From Allopontixanthobacter confluentis (lineage in GTDB: Bacteria; Pseudomonadota; Alphaproteobacteria; Sphingomonadales; Sphingomonadaceae), in NCBI RefSeq assembly GCF_009827615.1, contig NZ_WTYU01000001.1:207001-271000 (forward strand): 64,000 nucleotides of DNA. The letters are read 5' to 3'. The notes under the pieces were generated by a model. The model saw only the letters and a list, made by a program, of their open reading frames with translations. It had not been told where the DNA came from and made no database searches. Both the position numbers and the translations under genes were made by a program. Each line of letters starts with the position of its first letter. Position 1 is the stretch's first letter. Shown piece after piece: positions 34,690 to 43,337 of this stretch.

Positions 34690-35364
34690 TCAACGCCGCT
34701 TGACCTGTGCGGCGAGCGATTCGAGTTCGGGCATGTCGCCCATCAATGCATCGAGTGCATCGGTCACGATTTGCTGCGCGCTGCGCCCACGAATGGTGCA
34801 GGCGAGGCGCAATTTCAGATGACGTTCGGCATCCAGACGCAGAGTGAATGCGGCCCGTTTGCCCCGGTCAATCGCCGAACGGCGCGAACGCACTGGCGCG
34901 GGTTTTTTGGCAGTTGCCACTGGCGCTGGTGGGGCTGGTTCTTCGGCAGGTGTGTCGGCAACATCGATGGCTGACAGGTCCAGCCGCTCGACCAGCGATT
35001 TCTGCTGGTCCAGCACGGTTGATTTGGCCCGTGCAGCAGCAGCCAGACGCGCCTGCGAAACTTCGTCAAGTTCGCGCGCTTCGGCCGCTGTTTCTTCATT
35101 GGCAGGTTCAGGCGTCAGGCGGACAATATCCGCGTCACGCTGCGTTTCCGGTTCGTCACCCATGTCGTTCCAACCCAGATCATCCAGACCATCAAGGTCA
35201 TGATCATGGTGGCCGTGATGATGGGGATCATGACTATTGGCTGCATCGGCAGACATGGCAGCGCCAGCCAGCATGCCGCCGTGCTGGGGGCGCATGGCAG
35301 GGCGCGCCCCGCCTTTGCGGGCCAGCAGCGTAGGGCTGAGAGAGGCGAATGATGGTTCGTTCAT
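34690..35364 (-). CDS. ribbon-helix-helix domain protein, partner of the ParA-like ATPase
   Basis: 224 residues, mostly low-complexity acidic and alanine-rich, ending in a ribbon-helix-helix-like domain (about 165-210: K-R-A-A-F-T-L-R-L-D-A-E-R-H-L-K-L-R-L-A, then R-S-A-Q-Q-I-V-T-D-A-L-D-A-L). Residues 44-56 form a histidine cluster (H-D-P-H-H-H-G-H-H-D-H-D), which may bind metal. It lies 18 bases after parA and 19 before the SPOR lipoprotein. RHH proteins often serve as DNA-binding or ATPase-activating partners of ParA-type proteins, so it may tether or regulate its neighbour. It is not a canonical ParB. Confidence 0.8.
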   Translation of the reverse strand: MNEPSFASLSPTLLARKGGARPAMRPQHGGMLAGAAMSADAANSHDPHHHGHHDHDLDGLDDLGWNDMGDEPETQRDADIVRLTPEPANEETAAEARELDEVSQARLAAAARAKSTVLDQQKSLVERLDLSAIDVADTPAEEPAPPAPVATAKKPAPVRSRRSAIDRGKRAAFTLRLDAERHLKLRLACTIRGRSAQQIVTDALDALMGDMPELESLAAQVKRR

Positions 35365-35382
35365 GGTATGCCCTACCTACGC

Positions 35383-36132
35383 TTACTGTGCGACGCGGCG
35401 GCCGAAACCACCACCTGGGCGGCTTGCTCCCGGCGATTGTGCCGCCATGTTGGGGGCAGCAAAGACGGTGCGGCGGAAATTCTTTTCCAGCCGGTCGGCA
35501 ATATAATTCCACAGCGCGGCAACTTCGGCAGAAGAACGGCTGTTGGGGTCCACTTCCATCACGGTGCGGCCATCAATCATGGAGGCGGCAAAGTCGGTGC
35601 GATGGTGCAGGGTAATAGGGGCCACGGTGCCATGCTGCGACAAGGCGACAGCGGCTTCCGAAGTGATTCGCGCCTTGGGTGTTGCGCCATTGACGACAAA
35701 TACCAGCGGTTTGCCCGCACGTTCGCACAGGTCAACCGTGGCGCCCACGGCGCGCAGATCGTGCGGACTGGGGCGGGTTGGCACCACAATCAGTTCGGCC
35801 ACGCCAATGACAGACTGGATGGCCATGGTGATGGCAGGCGGCGTATCAATCACCGCCAGTTTGAAACCCTGCTGGCGCAAGGTCTGCAGATCGGATGCAA
35901 GCCGGGCCACTGTGGTCTGCGCAAATGCGGGATATTCCGCTTCGCGTTCATTCCACCAGTCGGCGGTTGATCCTTGTGGATCGATATCGATCAGAACCAC
36001 CGGGCCAGCACCGGCGCGCTGCGCCTGCACTGCAAGATGTCCTGAAAGTGTGGTCTTGCCCGAGCCACCCTTCTGCGAAGCTAATGCCAGTACACGCAAG
36101 GCGTGATCCCCCTGATATCCATCGATCTTCAC
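35383..36132 (-). CDS. orphan ParA-family ATPase
   Basis: A 249-residue ParA/MinD-type ATPase with the deviant Walker A motif Q-K-G-G-S-G-K-T-T-L-S-G, switch I D-I-D-P-Q-G-S-T-A-D-W-W and Walker B L-A-V-I-D-T-P-P-A. The C-terminal end is a Pro/Gly/Arg-rich tail. It has no ParB or parS nearby, so it is not the chromosome-partition pair. It heads the operon parA - RHH - SPOR lipoprotein, which suggests that it positions something at the envelope or nucleoid during division. The upstream gap (36133-36325) is a divergent promoter region shared with the second SPOR gene. Confidence 0.92.
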   Translation of the reverse strand: MKIDGYQGDHALRVLALASQKGGSGKTTLSGHLAVQAQRAGAGPVVLIDIDPQGSTADWWNEREAEYPAFAQTTVARLASDLQTLRQQGFKLAVIDTPPAITMAIQSVIGVAELIVVPTRPSPHDLRAVGATVDLCERAGKPLVFVVNGATPKARITSEAAVALSQHGTVAPITLHHRTDFAASMIDGRTVMEVDPNSRSSAEVAALWNYIADRLEKNFRRTVFAAPNMAAQSPGASRPGGGFGRRVAQ

Positions 36133-36325
36133 CGCAACAGTGCGGGTCGAATGATGAAATCGCAGGATACCCCTAATTTTGGGTTAACATTCGCATATTG
36201 GATCATGAACGGGGTACGCCGCATTTTGGCCATGCGGCAGTATTTTGACATCAGAAACACTTTGCTAACCGGTCCTTCACTATGATGGCGCCCACTGTTC
36301 GGTTCGCCACAAGGCCTGTTTGAAG

Positions 36326-37288
36326 ATGATTGCACGTTTCCCAATATTGGGCGCCGCCAGCGCCATCTGCCTTGCCTGGGCAAGCCCTGTGCTGGCCGAT
36401 GTCAAGGCAGGCGTGGATGCGTGGACTTCGGGTGAATATGCCGCCGCAATCGCGCAATGGCGCGGCCCTGCGGTAAGCGGGGATGCTGACGCGCAGTTCA
36501 ATCTTGCGCAGGCATACCGGCTGGGGCGCGGGGTCGATGCAGACCTGCGCGCAGCAGAAACGCTATATGCACAGGCGGCAGCGCAAGGGCATATGAAAGC
36601 GGCAGACAACTATGGATTGATGCTGTTTCAGGATGGCCGGCGCCAGGCCGCCATGCCCTATATTCTCGCAGCATCGCAGCGCGGTGATCCGCGGGCGCAA
36701 TATTTGCTGTCCATTGCCCATTTCAATGGCGATCTGGCAGCGCAGGACTGGCAGCGTGCCTATGCGCTCATCACGCTTGCCCATGCATCTGGCCTGCCGC
36801 AGGCAGCAACAGTGATGCAGCAGATGGATGCCCACATCCCGCACGAACAGCGCGAACAGGCGCAACAACTGGCACAGGTTCTGAAACGCAATTCTGATGC
36901 CATGCGCGCCGTGCAACTGGCGGCGGCAGATCTTGGCGCGGTGGTTGATGATGGCGCGGATTACGGCACAATCGAAAAGGTTGCTGTCCCCCGTCCGGCA
37001 AAGATCCCGCCAGCACTGGCCACATCCGCTGCGAAAACAGCGCCTGCGATAAATCCAAAATCTGGCCCGTGGAAAGTCCAGCTGGGCGCGTTTGCGGTGG
37101 GCGGGAATGCCCAGAAATTATGGCAGAAACTGTCCGCCCGCGCTGAACTGGCTGGCAGCCAGCGCTTGCTGGTCCCCTCAGGCAAGGTGACTTTGTTGCT
37201 GGCAGGCGGCTTTCCATCGCGCAGCGCCGCGACTGCAGCATGTTCCAGCCTTAAAAAATCCGGTCAGGACTGCCTCGTCATCCGCTGA
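36326..37288 (+). CDS. exported Sel1-repeat and SPOR-domain protein
   Basis: About 320 residues with a signal peptide (cleavage near V-L-A-D). Sel1-like repeats follow at about 30-165 (G-D-A-D-A-Q-F-N-L-A-Q-A-Y-R-L-G-R-G-V, then A-A-D-N-Y-G-L-M-L-F), then a linker and a C-terminal SPOR domain at about 240-318 (W-K-V-Q-L-G-A-F-A-V-G-G-N-A, V-T-L-L-L-A-G-G-F). It is divergent from the parA operon, whose last gene also carries a SPOR domain, so the two may form one division-linked module. TTG 36320 is a possible alternative start with AAGG at a better distance. It is predicted to act in the periplasm on or near septal peptidoglycan. Confidence 0.88.
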   Translation: MIARFPILGAASAICLAWASPVLADVKAGVDAWTSGEYAAAIAQWRGPAVSGDADAQFNLAQAYRLGRGVDADLRAAETLYAQAAAQGHMKAADNYGLMLFQDGRRQAAMPYILAASQRGDPRAQYLLSIAHFNGDLAAQDWQRAYALITLAHASGLPQAATVMQQMDAHIPHEQREQAQQLAQVLKRNSDAMRAVQLAAADLGAVVDDGADYGTIEKVAVPRPAKIPPALATSAAKTAPAINPKSGPWKVQLGAFAVGGNAQKLWQKLSARAELAGSQRLLVPSGKVTLLLAGGFPSRSAATAACSSLKKSGQDCLVIR

Positions 37289-37411
37289 CAGGCACCAAGC
37301 GGTCTGGCCGTGATTGTCCATCGGCGGGCCAGATGATGCATTGGTAGAAGCCGCATTGCCGCAACATCCGGCAGTGCTATGCCCTGAACTTCGTGTTGGA
37401 GGGGGCGGGCG

Positions 37412-38713
37412 ATGGATAATTTCGAGCTGTATAAGGCTGATGTAGCAGCCACACCGGATGAGCCGGACCAGCAGGAAAATGCGCTGCAGCCTGCGGCCGA
37501 GCGGCTGACAAGCCTCGATTTTATTCGCGGTATTGCCGTGCTCGGCATCTTGTGGGCCAATATCGTCGCCTTTGGTCAGCCGATGACTGCCTATATGTGG
37601 CCCGGCGCGTTTACCGTGCCGCACGGCCAGCTGTCCGAATGGATGTGGGGCATCCAGTTCCTGATTGTCGATGGCAAAATGCGCGGCCTGTTCACCTTGC
37701 TGTTTGGCGCCGGGATGATGCTGTTCATGCACAAAGCGTGGGCGCGGGGGGCAGGCAAATGGCTCCAGGCGCGGCGTTTGTCATGGCTGATGGTGTTTGG
37801 CGCCATCCATTTCTACCTCATCTGGCGCGGCGATATTCTGATGATGTATGCCTTTGCCGGACTGCTCGGCCTGATGTGCGTGGGGTGGAAGCCGCGCACG
37901 CAACTGATTGCGGGCATCGCTGGGTTTGTAGTGGGCAGCCTGGTATTTCTGGTGATGGTGGGGCCGCTGCATTTTATCGCGGACACAGATTTCGGCACTG
38001 CGCCTGCTTACGCGGATATGCGCGGTAATATGATCGAGGGCAGGGAAGCGGATATTGCAGATGGTGTGCAGGAAACGGCCATCATCATTGCCGGCAATTA
38101 TCCCGCCTTTGTCCGGCACAATTTTTCCAGCCACCTGTCTGACCCCCTTTCATCCTTCACGCTGTCGCTGATGGAAACCATGCCGCTCATGCTGATTGGT
38201 ATGGGCCTGTATGGTCTGGGGTTCTTCAGCGGCGGCATTGACCCTGCCAAAATGCGCCGTTGGGGCTGGGCAGGGGTGATTGCAGGGTCACTTGCCACCA
38301 TTCCGATTGTCCTGTGGGCATATTCCACAGGATTGAGTTATTTTGCGACGCTTGGCGCCTTCGTCGGTTTTTCCGCGCTCCCGCGCCTGCCGGTCATCAT
38401 CGGGATTGCGGCCTTGCTGACGCTGCTTGCGCCGTCAGCCAAGGGTTGGCTGGGCGTGCGTCTGGTGGCAGCGGGGCGGATGGCTTTTTCCAATTATCTG
38501 GGCACGTCCATCCTGATGATGCTGGTTTTCCATGGCTGGGCAGGGGGGCTGTTTGGCCAGCTCGGCCGGCCTGAATTGATGGGCGTGGTTATCGCTGCGT
38601 GGGCGCTGATGCTGGCGTGGTCAAAGCCCTGGCTTGAACATTTCCGCTACGGCCCGCTGGAATGGCTGTGGCGCTGCCTAACATACGGCAGGATTTTCCC
38701 GATCAAGCGCTGA
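37412..38713 (+). CDS. DUF418 family membrane protein
   Basis: A 433-residue polytopic membrane protein. The soluble N-terminal 30 residues are followed by the family start R-L-T-S-L-D-F-I-R-G-I-A-V-L-G-I-L and about 10 helices. The DUF418 domain occupies the C-terminal half (G-R-M-A-F-S-N-Y-L-G-T-S, F-R-Y-G-P-L-E-W-L-W-R). It is related to the acyltransferase-like YeiB group; the biochemical role is unknown. A G-rich ribosome-binding site (GGAGGGGGCGG) precedes the ATG. It stands alone, 123 bases after the SPOR gene. Confidence 0.9.
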   Translation: MDNFELYKADVAATPDEPDQQENALQPAAERLTSLDFIRGIAVLGILWANIVAFGQPMTAYMWPGAFTVPHGQLSEWMWGIQFLIVDGKMRGLFTLLFGAGMMLFMHKAWARGAGKWLQARRLSWLMVFGAIHFYLIWRGDILMMYAFAGLLGLMCVGWKPRTQLIAGIAGFVVGSLVFLVMVGPLHFIADTDFGTAPAYADMRGNMIEGREADIADGVQETAIIIAGNYPAFVRHNFSSHLSDPLSSFTLSLMETMPLMLIGMGLYGLGFFSGGIDPAKMRRWGWAGVIAGSLATIPIVLWAYSTGLSYFATLGAFVGFSALPRLPVIIGIAALLTLLAPSAKGWLGVRLVAAGRMAFSNYLGTSILMMLVFHGWAGGLFGQLGRPELMGVVIAAWALMLAWSKPWLEHFRYGPLEWLWRCLTYGRIFPIKR

Positions 38714-38981
38714 ACCGGGCGCGTGATGACCGGCTTTCGAACGGTTTTTACGCCAAAATGACGCTGGGAATCATCGTTTGCGCTGCCGCTGACAGCGTGC
38801 CCTTATTCTATTTGCAGTTACTTTTGCCAATTTCCAATTCATTCAATACTATAGAGTACCCTGTTTGACTCTTTAACCATGTCGGTGAATGTTAAAGCTT
38901 GGGAAGTTTCCTTGTAATTGGGTCGTGAGACCTCCCTGAATAGCAATGAATTAACTCAAGACATTGATACAGGGGAATTTT

Positions 38982-39458
38982 ATGAAAAATATACTGTTTA
39001 GAACAGGTCTGGCGGCTTTTGCAGCGGCCGCGTTGCTGGCATCTGTGCCTGCAGCGGCAGAAGTGACTGTCTGGAAAGACTATACGCCATCAGATCAGGT
39101 CATTGAAATGACACTGATCAATGTTGAACCCGGCATGGGGGATGTCTATTTTGATTCCCTGCGCACCACCTGGGTCAAGGCCAATGACGTGGCCAAATCG
39201 CTCGGCCATATCGAAGATTACGGGATTTACGCGGTTCCTTACGGACCTGCCGATGGCTTTAATCTGGTGCTGACGATCCGCATGAAGAACACCAGCGATA
39301 TCGGGCCCGACAAGGCGCGTTACGATCAATTCATGAAAGCCTGGGGCGACGCCAATATTGCGTCCAGCAACAAGACGGTGCGCGATGTGTATAACAAGAT
39401 CCGCGAGATCAAGGGCGTATATCTGCTGCGTCCGATTGACCTTCCGGCACCCAAGTAA
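38982..39458 (+). CDS. exported protein of unknown function
   Basis: 158 residues from an ATG with AGGGGA seven bases upstream. A clear signal peptide (cleavage at A-A-A-E, about residue 26) is followed by a compact mature domain (V-W-K-D-Y-T-P-S-D-Q-V-I-E-M-T-L-I-N-V, then G-D-V-Y-F-D-S-L-R-T-T-W-V-K-A). I do not recognise the family by name. It is predicted to be periplasmic or secreted. The AT-rich gap before it (38714-38981) is likely its own promoter region, and a terminator follows at 39507-39529. Confidence 0.8.
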   Translation: MKNILFRTGLAAFAAAALLASVPAAAEVTVWKDYTPSDQVIEMTLINVEPGMGDVYFDSLRTTWVKANDVAKSLGHIEDYGIYAVPYGPADGFNLVLTIRMKNTSDIGPDKARYDQFMKAWGDANIASSNKTVRDVYNKIREIKGVYLLRPIDLPAPK

Positions 39459-39506
39459 ACGCCGCTATCGTCAGGTTCTGAATTAAGGACTGTCGAGCCC
39501 GAAGGG

Positions 39507-39562
39507 GGGACGGGAAGATTTTCCGTCCCTTCTTTTTGGCCCTTCTTTTTGGCCCTTCTTTT
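39507..39562 (+). terminator. terminator plus short tandem repeat
   Basis: A hairpin, GGGACGG(G)AA / TTCCGTCCC at 39507-39529, is followed by TTCTTTTT. The T-rich tail belongs to a tandem repeat of CCCTTCTTTTTGG-like units (about three copies, 39527-39562), which multiplies the T run. Confidence 0.75.
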
Positions 39563-39575
39563 GCGCCTTATTTTA

Positions 39576-40124
39576 TCACGCTTCGCTGTCTGGATTGTCG
39601 CTCTGGCTGCTGGCGGTTTGCTGGTGCTGCCGTAATATCTTGCGGGACAGCTTGCGCCGGTCCCTGGCGGAACTTGTGGCAATCCGCGTTTCGAGGACGA
39701 AAAACAGCAGCCCGACAAACAGCAGTGCCATCGTGACAATCCAGCATATGGCAACAAAGGTGCCAATCTGCGGCTTGATAAAGGCGCTTATGAACAGTGC
39801 CGAGACAATCAGGCAAATGGTCAGTGCCGATGCGGTGCATAGATTGACCGCGTTCTGGGCGTAATCCTGCCGTCTGCGCAAGGCCGGCATTTGTTCTGCA
39901 TCAATGCCGGCAGTGCCATTGTGCATCGCGTTTTCCAGCAGGTCGATCCCATCCACAATCCACATCAGCCGGGCGTTCATCACATTCAGCACCGCGCCGA
40001 TTGCGGCCAGCAGAAACACCGGCGCCAGCGATAGCTGGACGATGCCCTGCACCCGCAGCGAACTCGAGGTCCGCTCGATCAGTTCAGTGGCAAGACTGGG
40101 CTCTGTCGCCAGAAGGTCGAACAT
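39576..40124 (-). CDS. DUF2721 family membrane protein
   Basis: 182 residues. The domain opens with I-V-Q-L-S-L-A-P-V-F-L-L-A-A-I-G-A and N-A-R-L-M-W-I-V-D-G, the usual DUF2721 start, with three hydrophobic helices (about 30-50, 98-118, 124-146) and a basic C-terminal tail. The family is widespread in proteobacteria and has no assigned function. It is encoded convergently to the exported protein and 66 bases from the der stop on the same strand. Confidence 0.88.
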   Translation of the reverse strand: MFDLLATEPSLATELIERTSSSLRVQGIVQLSLAPVFLLAAIGAVLNVMNARLMWIVDGIDLLENAMHNGTAGIDAEQMPALRRRQDYAQNAVNLCTASALTICLIVSALFISAFIKPQIGTFVAICWIVTMALLFVGLLFFVLETRIATSSARDRRKLSRKILRQHQQTASSQSDNPDSEA

Positions 40125-40190
40125 CTGCGTCCTCCTCAGATATGGGCCAAATATCGGGCGCGAATGTCAGGCGCCCATATGACTTTGGGC

Positions 40191-41636
40191 CTATTTTTTG
40201 GGGTCGAAGGGGTTTTTCGCGCTTTTCAGGGTCACTCGCACAGGCACAGCGTCAAACCCCAGTTCGCGGCGAATACCGTTCACCAGATAGCGTTCATAGC
40301 TGGTTGGCAGCATATCCAGCCTGGTGCCGAACACCACGAAACGCGGGGGGCGCGTGCCAGCCTGGGTAATATAGCGCAGCTTGATCCGCTTGCCCTTGGG
40401 GGCTGGCGGCGGGTTGGCGTCCAGCGCATGATCAAACCAGCGGTTCAATGCCGATGTCGGCACCCGCTTCGACCAGCTGGCACGGATTTCAAACGCGGAT
40501 GACAGCATGGAGTCCAACCCCTTGCCGGTCCGCGCACTCACGGCAAACAGGGGCACACCCTTCACTTGCGCCAGACCTTCGTCCAGCGCGTGGCGAATGC
40601 CATTGAACAGGCCGCTGGCATCTTCTGCCACGTCCCATTTGTTGATCGCGATAATCAGCGCGCGGCCTTCTTCGAGCACTTGCGATGCGATTTTGAGATC
40701 CTGATGTTCAAGTCCCAGCGTCGCATCCAGCAACAGCACGACCACTTCGGCAAAGTCGATGGCCAGCTTGGCATCGGTGACAGCCATTTTTTCCAGCTTG
40801 TCGACCACGCGGGCGCGCTTGCGCATGCCGGCGGTATCAATCAGGCGGATATCTCGCATTTCGCCGGTCTTGGGGTCTTCCCATTTCCAGTCCACAGCGA
40901 TGGAATCACGCGTAATGCCCGCTTCCGGCCCGGTCAGCAGCCGGTCTTCGCCCAGCAGGCGGTTGATCAGCGTGCTCTTGCCCGCATTGGGGCGGCCCAC
41001 GATGGCCAGTTTCAGCGGGCCGCTGACTTCTTCCTCAACATATTCCTCGCCCAGATCTTCAGCTGCATCCTTGGCATGCTGACGGGCGATTTTCTTTTCT
41101 TCTGCGGCAACGGCTTCTTCTTCCAGCCGCACTTTTTCGCCTTCGCCCAGCAGCGGCCACAGCGCGCTGAACAGGTCAGCCACGCCTTCGCCATGTTCAG
41201 CTGATATCGGCACCGGATCGCCAAAGCCCAGGGCATAGCTTTCGTAAATGCCCGGCTCGGCAGACTTGCCTTCAGCCTTGTTGGCCACCATCACGACCGG
41301 CACTTTCTGGTTGCGCAGCCACAAGGCAATTTCTTCATCCAGCGTGGTGATACCGGCACGGGCATCAATCACCATCAGCGCCACATCGGCGCCTACCAAA
41401 CTGATTTCGGTCTGCTTGCGCATCCTGCCGGGCAGGGTCTCGGGATCGTCATCTTCCCAGCCTGCGGTGTCGACGATCTGGAATTTCAATCCGGCAATCT
41501 CGGCATCGCCCATACGGCGGTCACGGGTTACGCCGGGCTGGTCATCGACCAGCGCGAGTTTCTTGCCAACGAGCCGGTTGAACAGCGTCGATTTGCCCAC
41601 ATTGGGGCGGCCGATTATGATGACTTGCGGTAACAT
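40191..41636 (-). CDS. der: ribosome-assembly GTPase Der (EngA)
   Basis: 481 residues with two tandem GTPase domains and a C-terminal KH-like domain, the layout unique to Der. The P-loops are G-R-P-N-V-G-K-S-T (domain 1) and G-R-P-N-A-G-K-S-T (domain 2). G3 motifs D-T-A-G-W and D-T-A-G-M and G4 motifs N-K-A-E and N-K-W-D are present. The KH-like end contains R-I-K-L-R-Y-I-T-Q-A-G-T-R-P-P. It acts in late assembly of the 50S ribosomal subunit. The ATG at 41636 starts four residues before domain 1; the frame extends upstream to 41681 without need. Confidence 0.97.
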   Translation of the reverse strand: MLPQVIIIGRPNVGKSTLFNRLVGKKLALVDDQPGVTRDRRMGDAEIAGLKFQIVDTAGWEDDDPETLPGRMRKQTEISLVGADVALMVIDARAGITTLDEEIALWLRNQKVPVVMVANKAEGKSAEPGIYESYALGFGDPVPISAEHGEGVADLFSALWPLLGEGEKVRLEEEAVAAEEKKIARQHAKDAAEDLGEEYVEEEVSGPLKLAIVGRPNAGKSTLINRLLGEDRLLTGPEAGITRDSIAVDWKWEDPKTGEMRDIRLIDTAGMRKRARVVDKLEKMAVTDAKLAIDFAEVVVLLLDATLGLEHQDLKIASQVLEEGRALIIAINKWDVAEDASGLFNGIRHALDEGLAQVKGVPLFAVSARTGKGLDSMLSSAFEIRASWSKRVPTSALNRWFDHALDANPPPAPKGKRIKLRYITQAGTRPPRFVVFGTRLDMLPTSYERYLVNGIRRELGFDAVPVRVTLKSAKNPFDPKK

Positions 41637-41844
41637 TTCGCGCGCCAAGTGGGCCTTTGCGCGGCAATTAGCAAGCCGCACAGTGAATCTGCTTCAATCC
41701 GCCGAGACTTCAACCGGCCCCTGAATCAGCCTATTCGGCCGCCCTGGTGATGGCCCGATGATGGCCCGGTGATGGCCCGGTCTGCCCTGCCGGGCGGGAA
41801 AGTCATCAAGCAAATATTTACCTTGATGTTGCACAAGACAGGGC

Positions 41845-42645
41845 ATGAAAACGCCATTCATCTTGCTCGCAATCGCATTCACCAGCGCTGGTGCAGCCTT
41901 CCTGCCCGCCACGGCCTTGGCCAGCAGCGCGGTCGAATTTGACGCAGGAAACGCGACTTCGGCAGCGGAACTGCAACCCTATCTGCAATGCGTTCCCTAT
42001 GCCCGCCAACTGTCCGGAATTCAGATATATGGCGATGCACACAGCTGGTGGGATCAGGCCGCAGGCCGTTATCAGCGCGGCCAGCAACCCCGCGTCGGCG
42101 CGGTCATGGCGTTCCAGCCTTATCAGGGCATGGTGCTGGGCCATGTCGCCGCCGTCAGCAAGATTATCGACAGCCGCACCGTGCTGCTCAGCCATTCCAA
42201 CTGGTCGCCCATCAATGGCCGGCGGGGCCAGATTGAAAACAATGTCCAGGCGGTGGACGTATCGCCGGGCAATGACTGGAGCCAGGTGCGCGTCTGGTAT
42301 GCGCCAATGCAGGCGCTGGGCACAACGGCATGGCCGGTGCACGGTTTCATTTACGCTGAACGGGGCAAGGGCGTTGCACCAGCCATGCTGGCACCGGTGC
42401 GAATCGCCAAGGCGGAAAATCCGGCGCCAATCCTGCGTAAATCGTCACGCGCTTTCCTGAGCGCATTCGCGGATCTGGATGCGGAAGTTGGGCCGAAACG
42501 AGCCAAATCCCGCTCCCGGTCCACCATGCAGGCAGCGGCTGCTAGCCAGCGATCCGCCGCCAAACGTGCGGCTGCCGAGCCGGTTGGCGCCAAAACCATA
42601 CGCGCAGACCGCGTCCGTGCGGCAATCGCCCTTTACGAAGGGTGA
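41845..42645 (+). CDS. exported CHAP-domain protein
   Basis: 266 residues. After a signal peptide (cleavage near A-L-A-S) a CHAP domain spans about 45-150, with the catalytic Cys in Y-L-Q-C-V-P-Y-A-R and the His in M-V-L-G-H-V-A-A-V. The C-terminal 90 residues are basic and Ala/Ser/Arg-rich and may bind the wall. CHAP proteins are cysteine amidases or endopeptidases cutting peptidoglycan, so a periplasmic wall-remodelling role is likely. The stretch before it (about 41748-41785) contains three near-identical copies of TGATGGCCCG. Confidence 0.88.
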   Translation: MKTPFILLAIAFTSAGAAFLPATALASSAVEFDAGNATSAAELQPYLQCVPYARQLSGIQIYGDAHSWWDQAAGRYQRGQQPRVGAVMAFQPYQGMVLGHVAAVSKIIDSRTVLLSHSNWSPINGRRGQIENNVQAVDVSPGNDWSQVRVWYAPMQALGTTAWPVHGFIYAERGKGVAPAMLAPVRIAKAENPAPILRKSSRAFLSAFADLDAEVGPKRAKSRSRSTMQAAAASQRSAAKRAAAEPVGAKTIRADRVRAAIALYEG

Positions 42646-42676
42646 TTCCCGGCAGCAGCGGTAAAAATCGGGCTGA

Positions 42677-43009
42677 TCAGGCTTTGGCGACCGGGGGATT
42701 ATCGCCCAGATCTTCAAACCATGCTTCGACAGGACCGTTCAGCTTGATGGTCAGCGGATTGCCCTTGCGGTCCCGCGTCTTGCCAGCCTGCACCTTCACC
42801 CAACCTTCGGAAATGCAATATTCCTCGATATTGTTGCGCTCTGTGCCTTTGAACCGGATACCCACGCCGCGGCGCAGTTTTTCTTCATCAAACAATGGAT
42901 TGCCCGGGTTGACCGACAGGCGATCGGGCGGAACATCATTGGCAGCAGGTGCGGCCACACCGTTTTCGGGTGCGGTGTCCGTGGTTTCGGTGGTGTTTTC
43001 TTCGGTCAT
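42677..43009 (-). CDS. DUF3297 family protein
   Basis: 110 residues. An acidic, disordered N-terminus (about 30 residues) is followed by the DUF3297 domain: P-P-D-R-L-S-V-N-P, G-V-G-I-R-F-K-G-T-E-R-N-N-I-E-E-Y-C and D-R-K-G-N-P-L-T-I-K-L. The family is small, conserved in alpha- and gammaproteobacteria, soluble and of unknown function. It is encoded convergently to the CHAP gene and stands between it and tRNA-Leu. Confidence 0.9.
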   Translation of the reverse strand: MTEENTTETTDTAPENGVAAPAANDVPPDRLSVNPGNPLFDEEKLRRGVGIRFKGTERNNIEEYCISEGWVKVQAGKTRDRKGNPLTIKLNGPVEAWFEDLGDNPPVAKA

Positions 43010-43182
43010 AGGCGCCCCCTAATACCGGCAGGGCTGATCGGCAAGATGGCTTGCGCTTTATCAACCTGCATGCCGCATTGTCCCTTTGCGCGCTTGCCCT
43101 TTTGCGCGCGGCCTTTTAAGGGCGCTGGCTTGTCCGCGAAGTTCCGGCCCAAAAGCCTGGCTCGCGCGGCGTCGTTCGGGTT

Positions 43183-43267
43183 GCGGGCGTGGCGGAATTG
43201 GTAGACGCGCTGGTTTTAGGTACCAGTATCGTAAGATGTGGGGGTTCGAGTCCCTTCGCCCGCACCA
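43183..43267 (+). tRNA. tRNA-Leu(UAG)
   Basis: A complete class II tRNA of 85 bases with encoded CCA: acceptor GCGGGCG/CGCCCGC, D arm with GGAATTGGTAGAC, anticodon stem CTGGT/ACCAG with loop TTTAGGT (anticodon TAG), a short variable arm and T arm GGGGG-TTCGAGT-CCCTT. Confidence 0.95.
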
Positions 43268-43337
43268 TGCCGCCGAGCGCAAGGCACGGATCGAACATTC
43301 GACATGAAGAGATTTTGAAAAGGCTAAGTTGCACCTC

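Noticed and set aside
35383-36132. Chromosome or plasmid partition locus at the ParA gene
   Set aside because: The partner is an RHH protein, not ParB, no parS-like palindrome was seen, and the surroundings are core chromosomal genes.
40566-41204. 212-codon open frame opposite der
   Set aside because: It is the antisense shadow of a strongly conserved GTPase gene, with a biased composition typical of reverse-strand frames.
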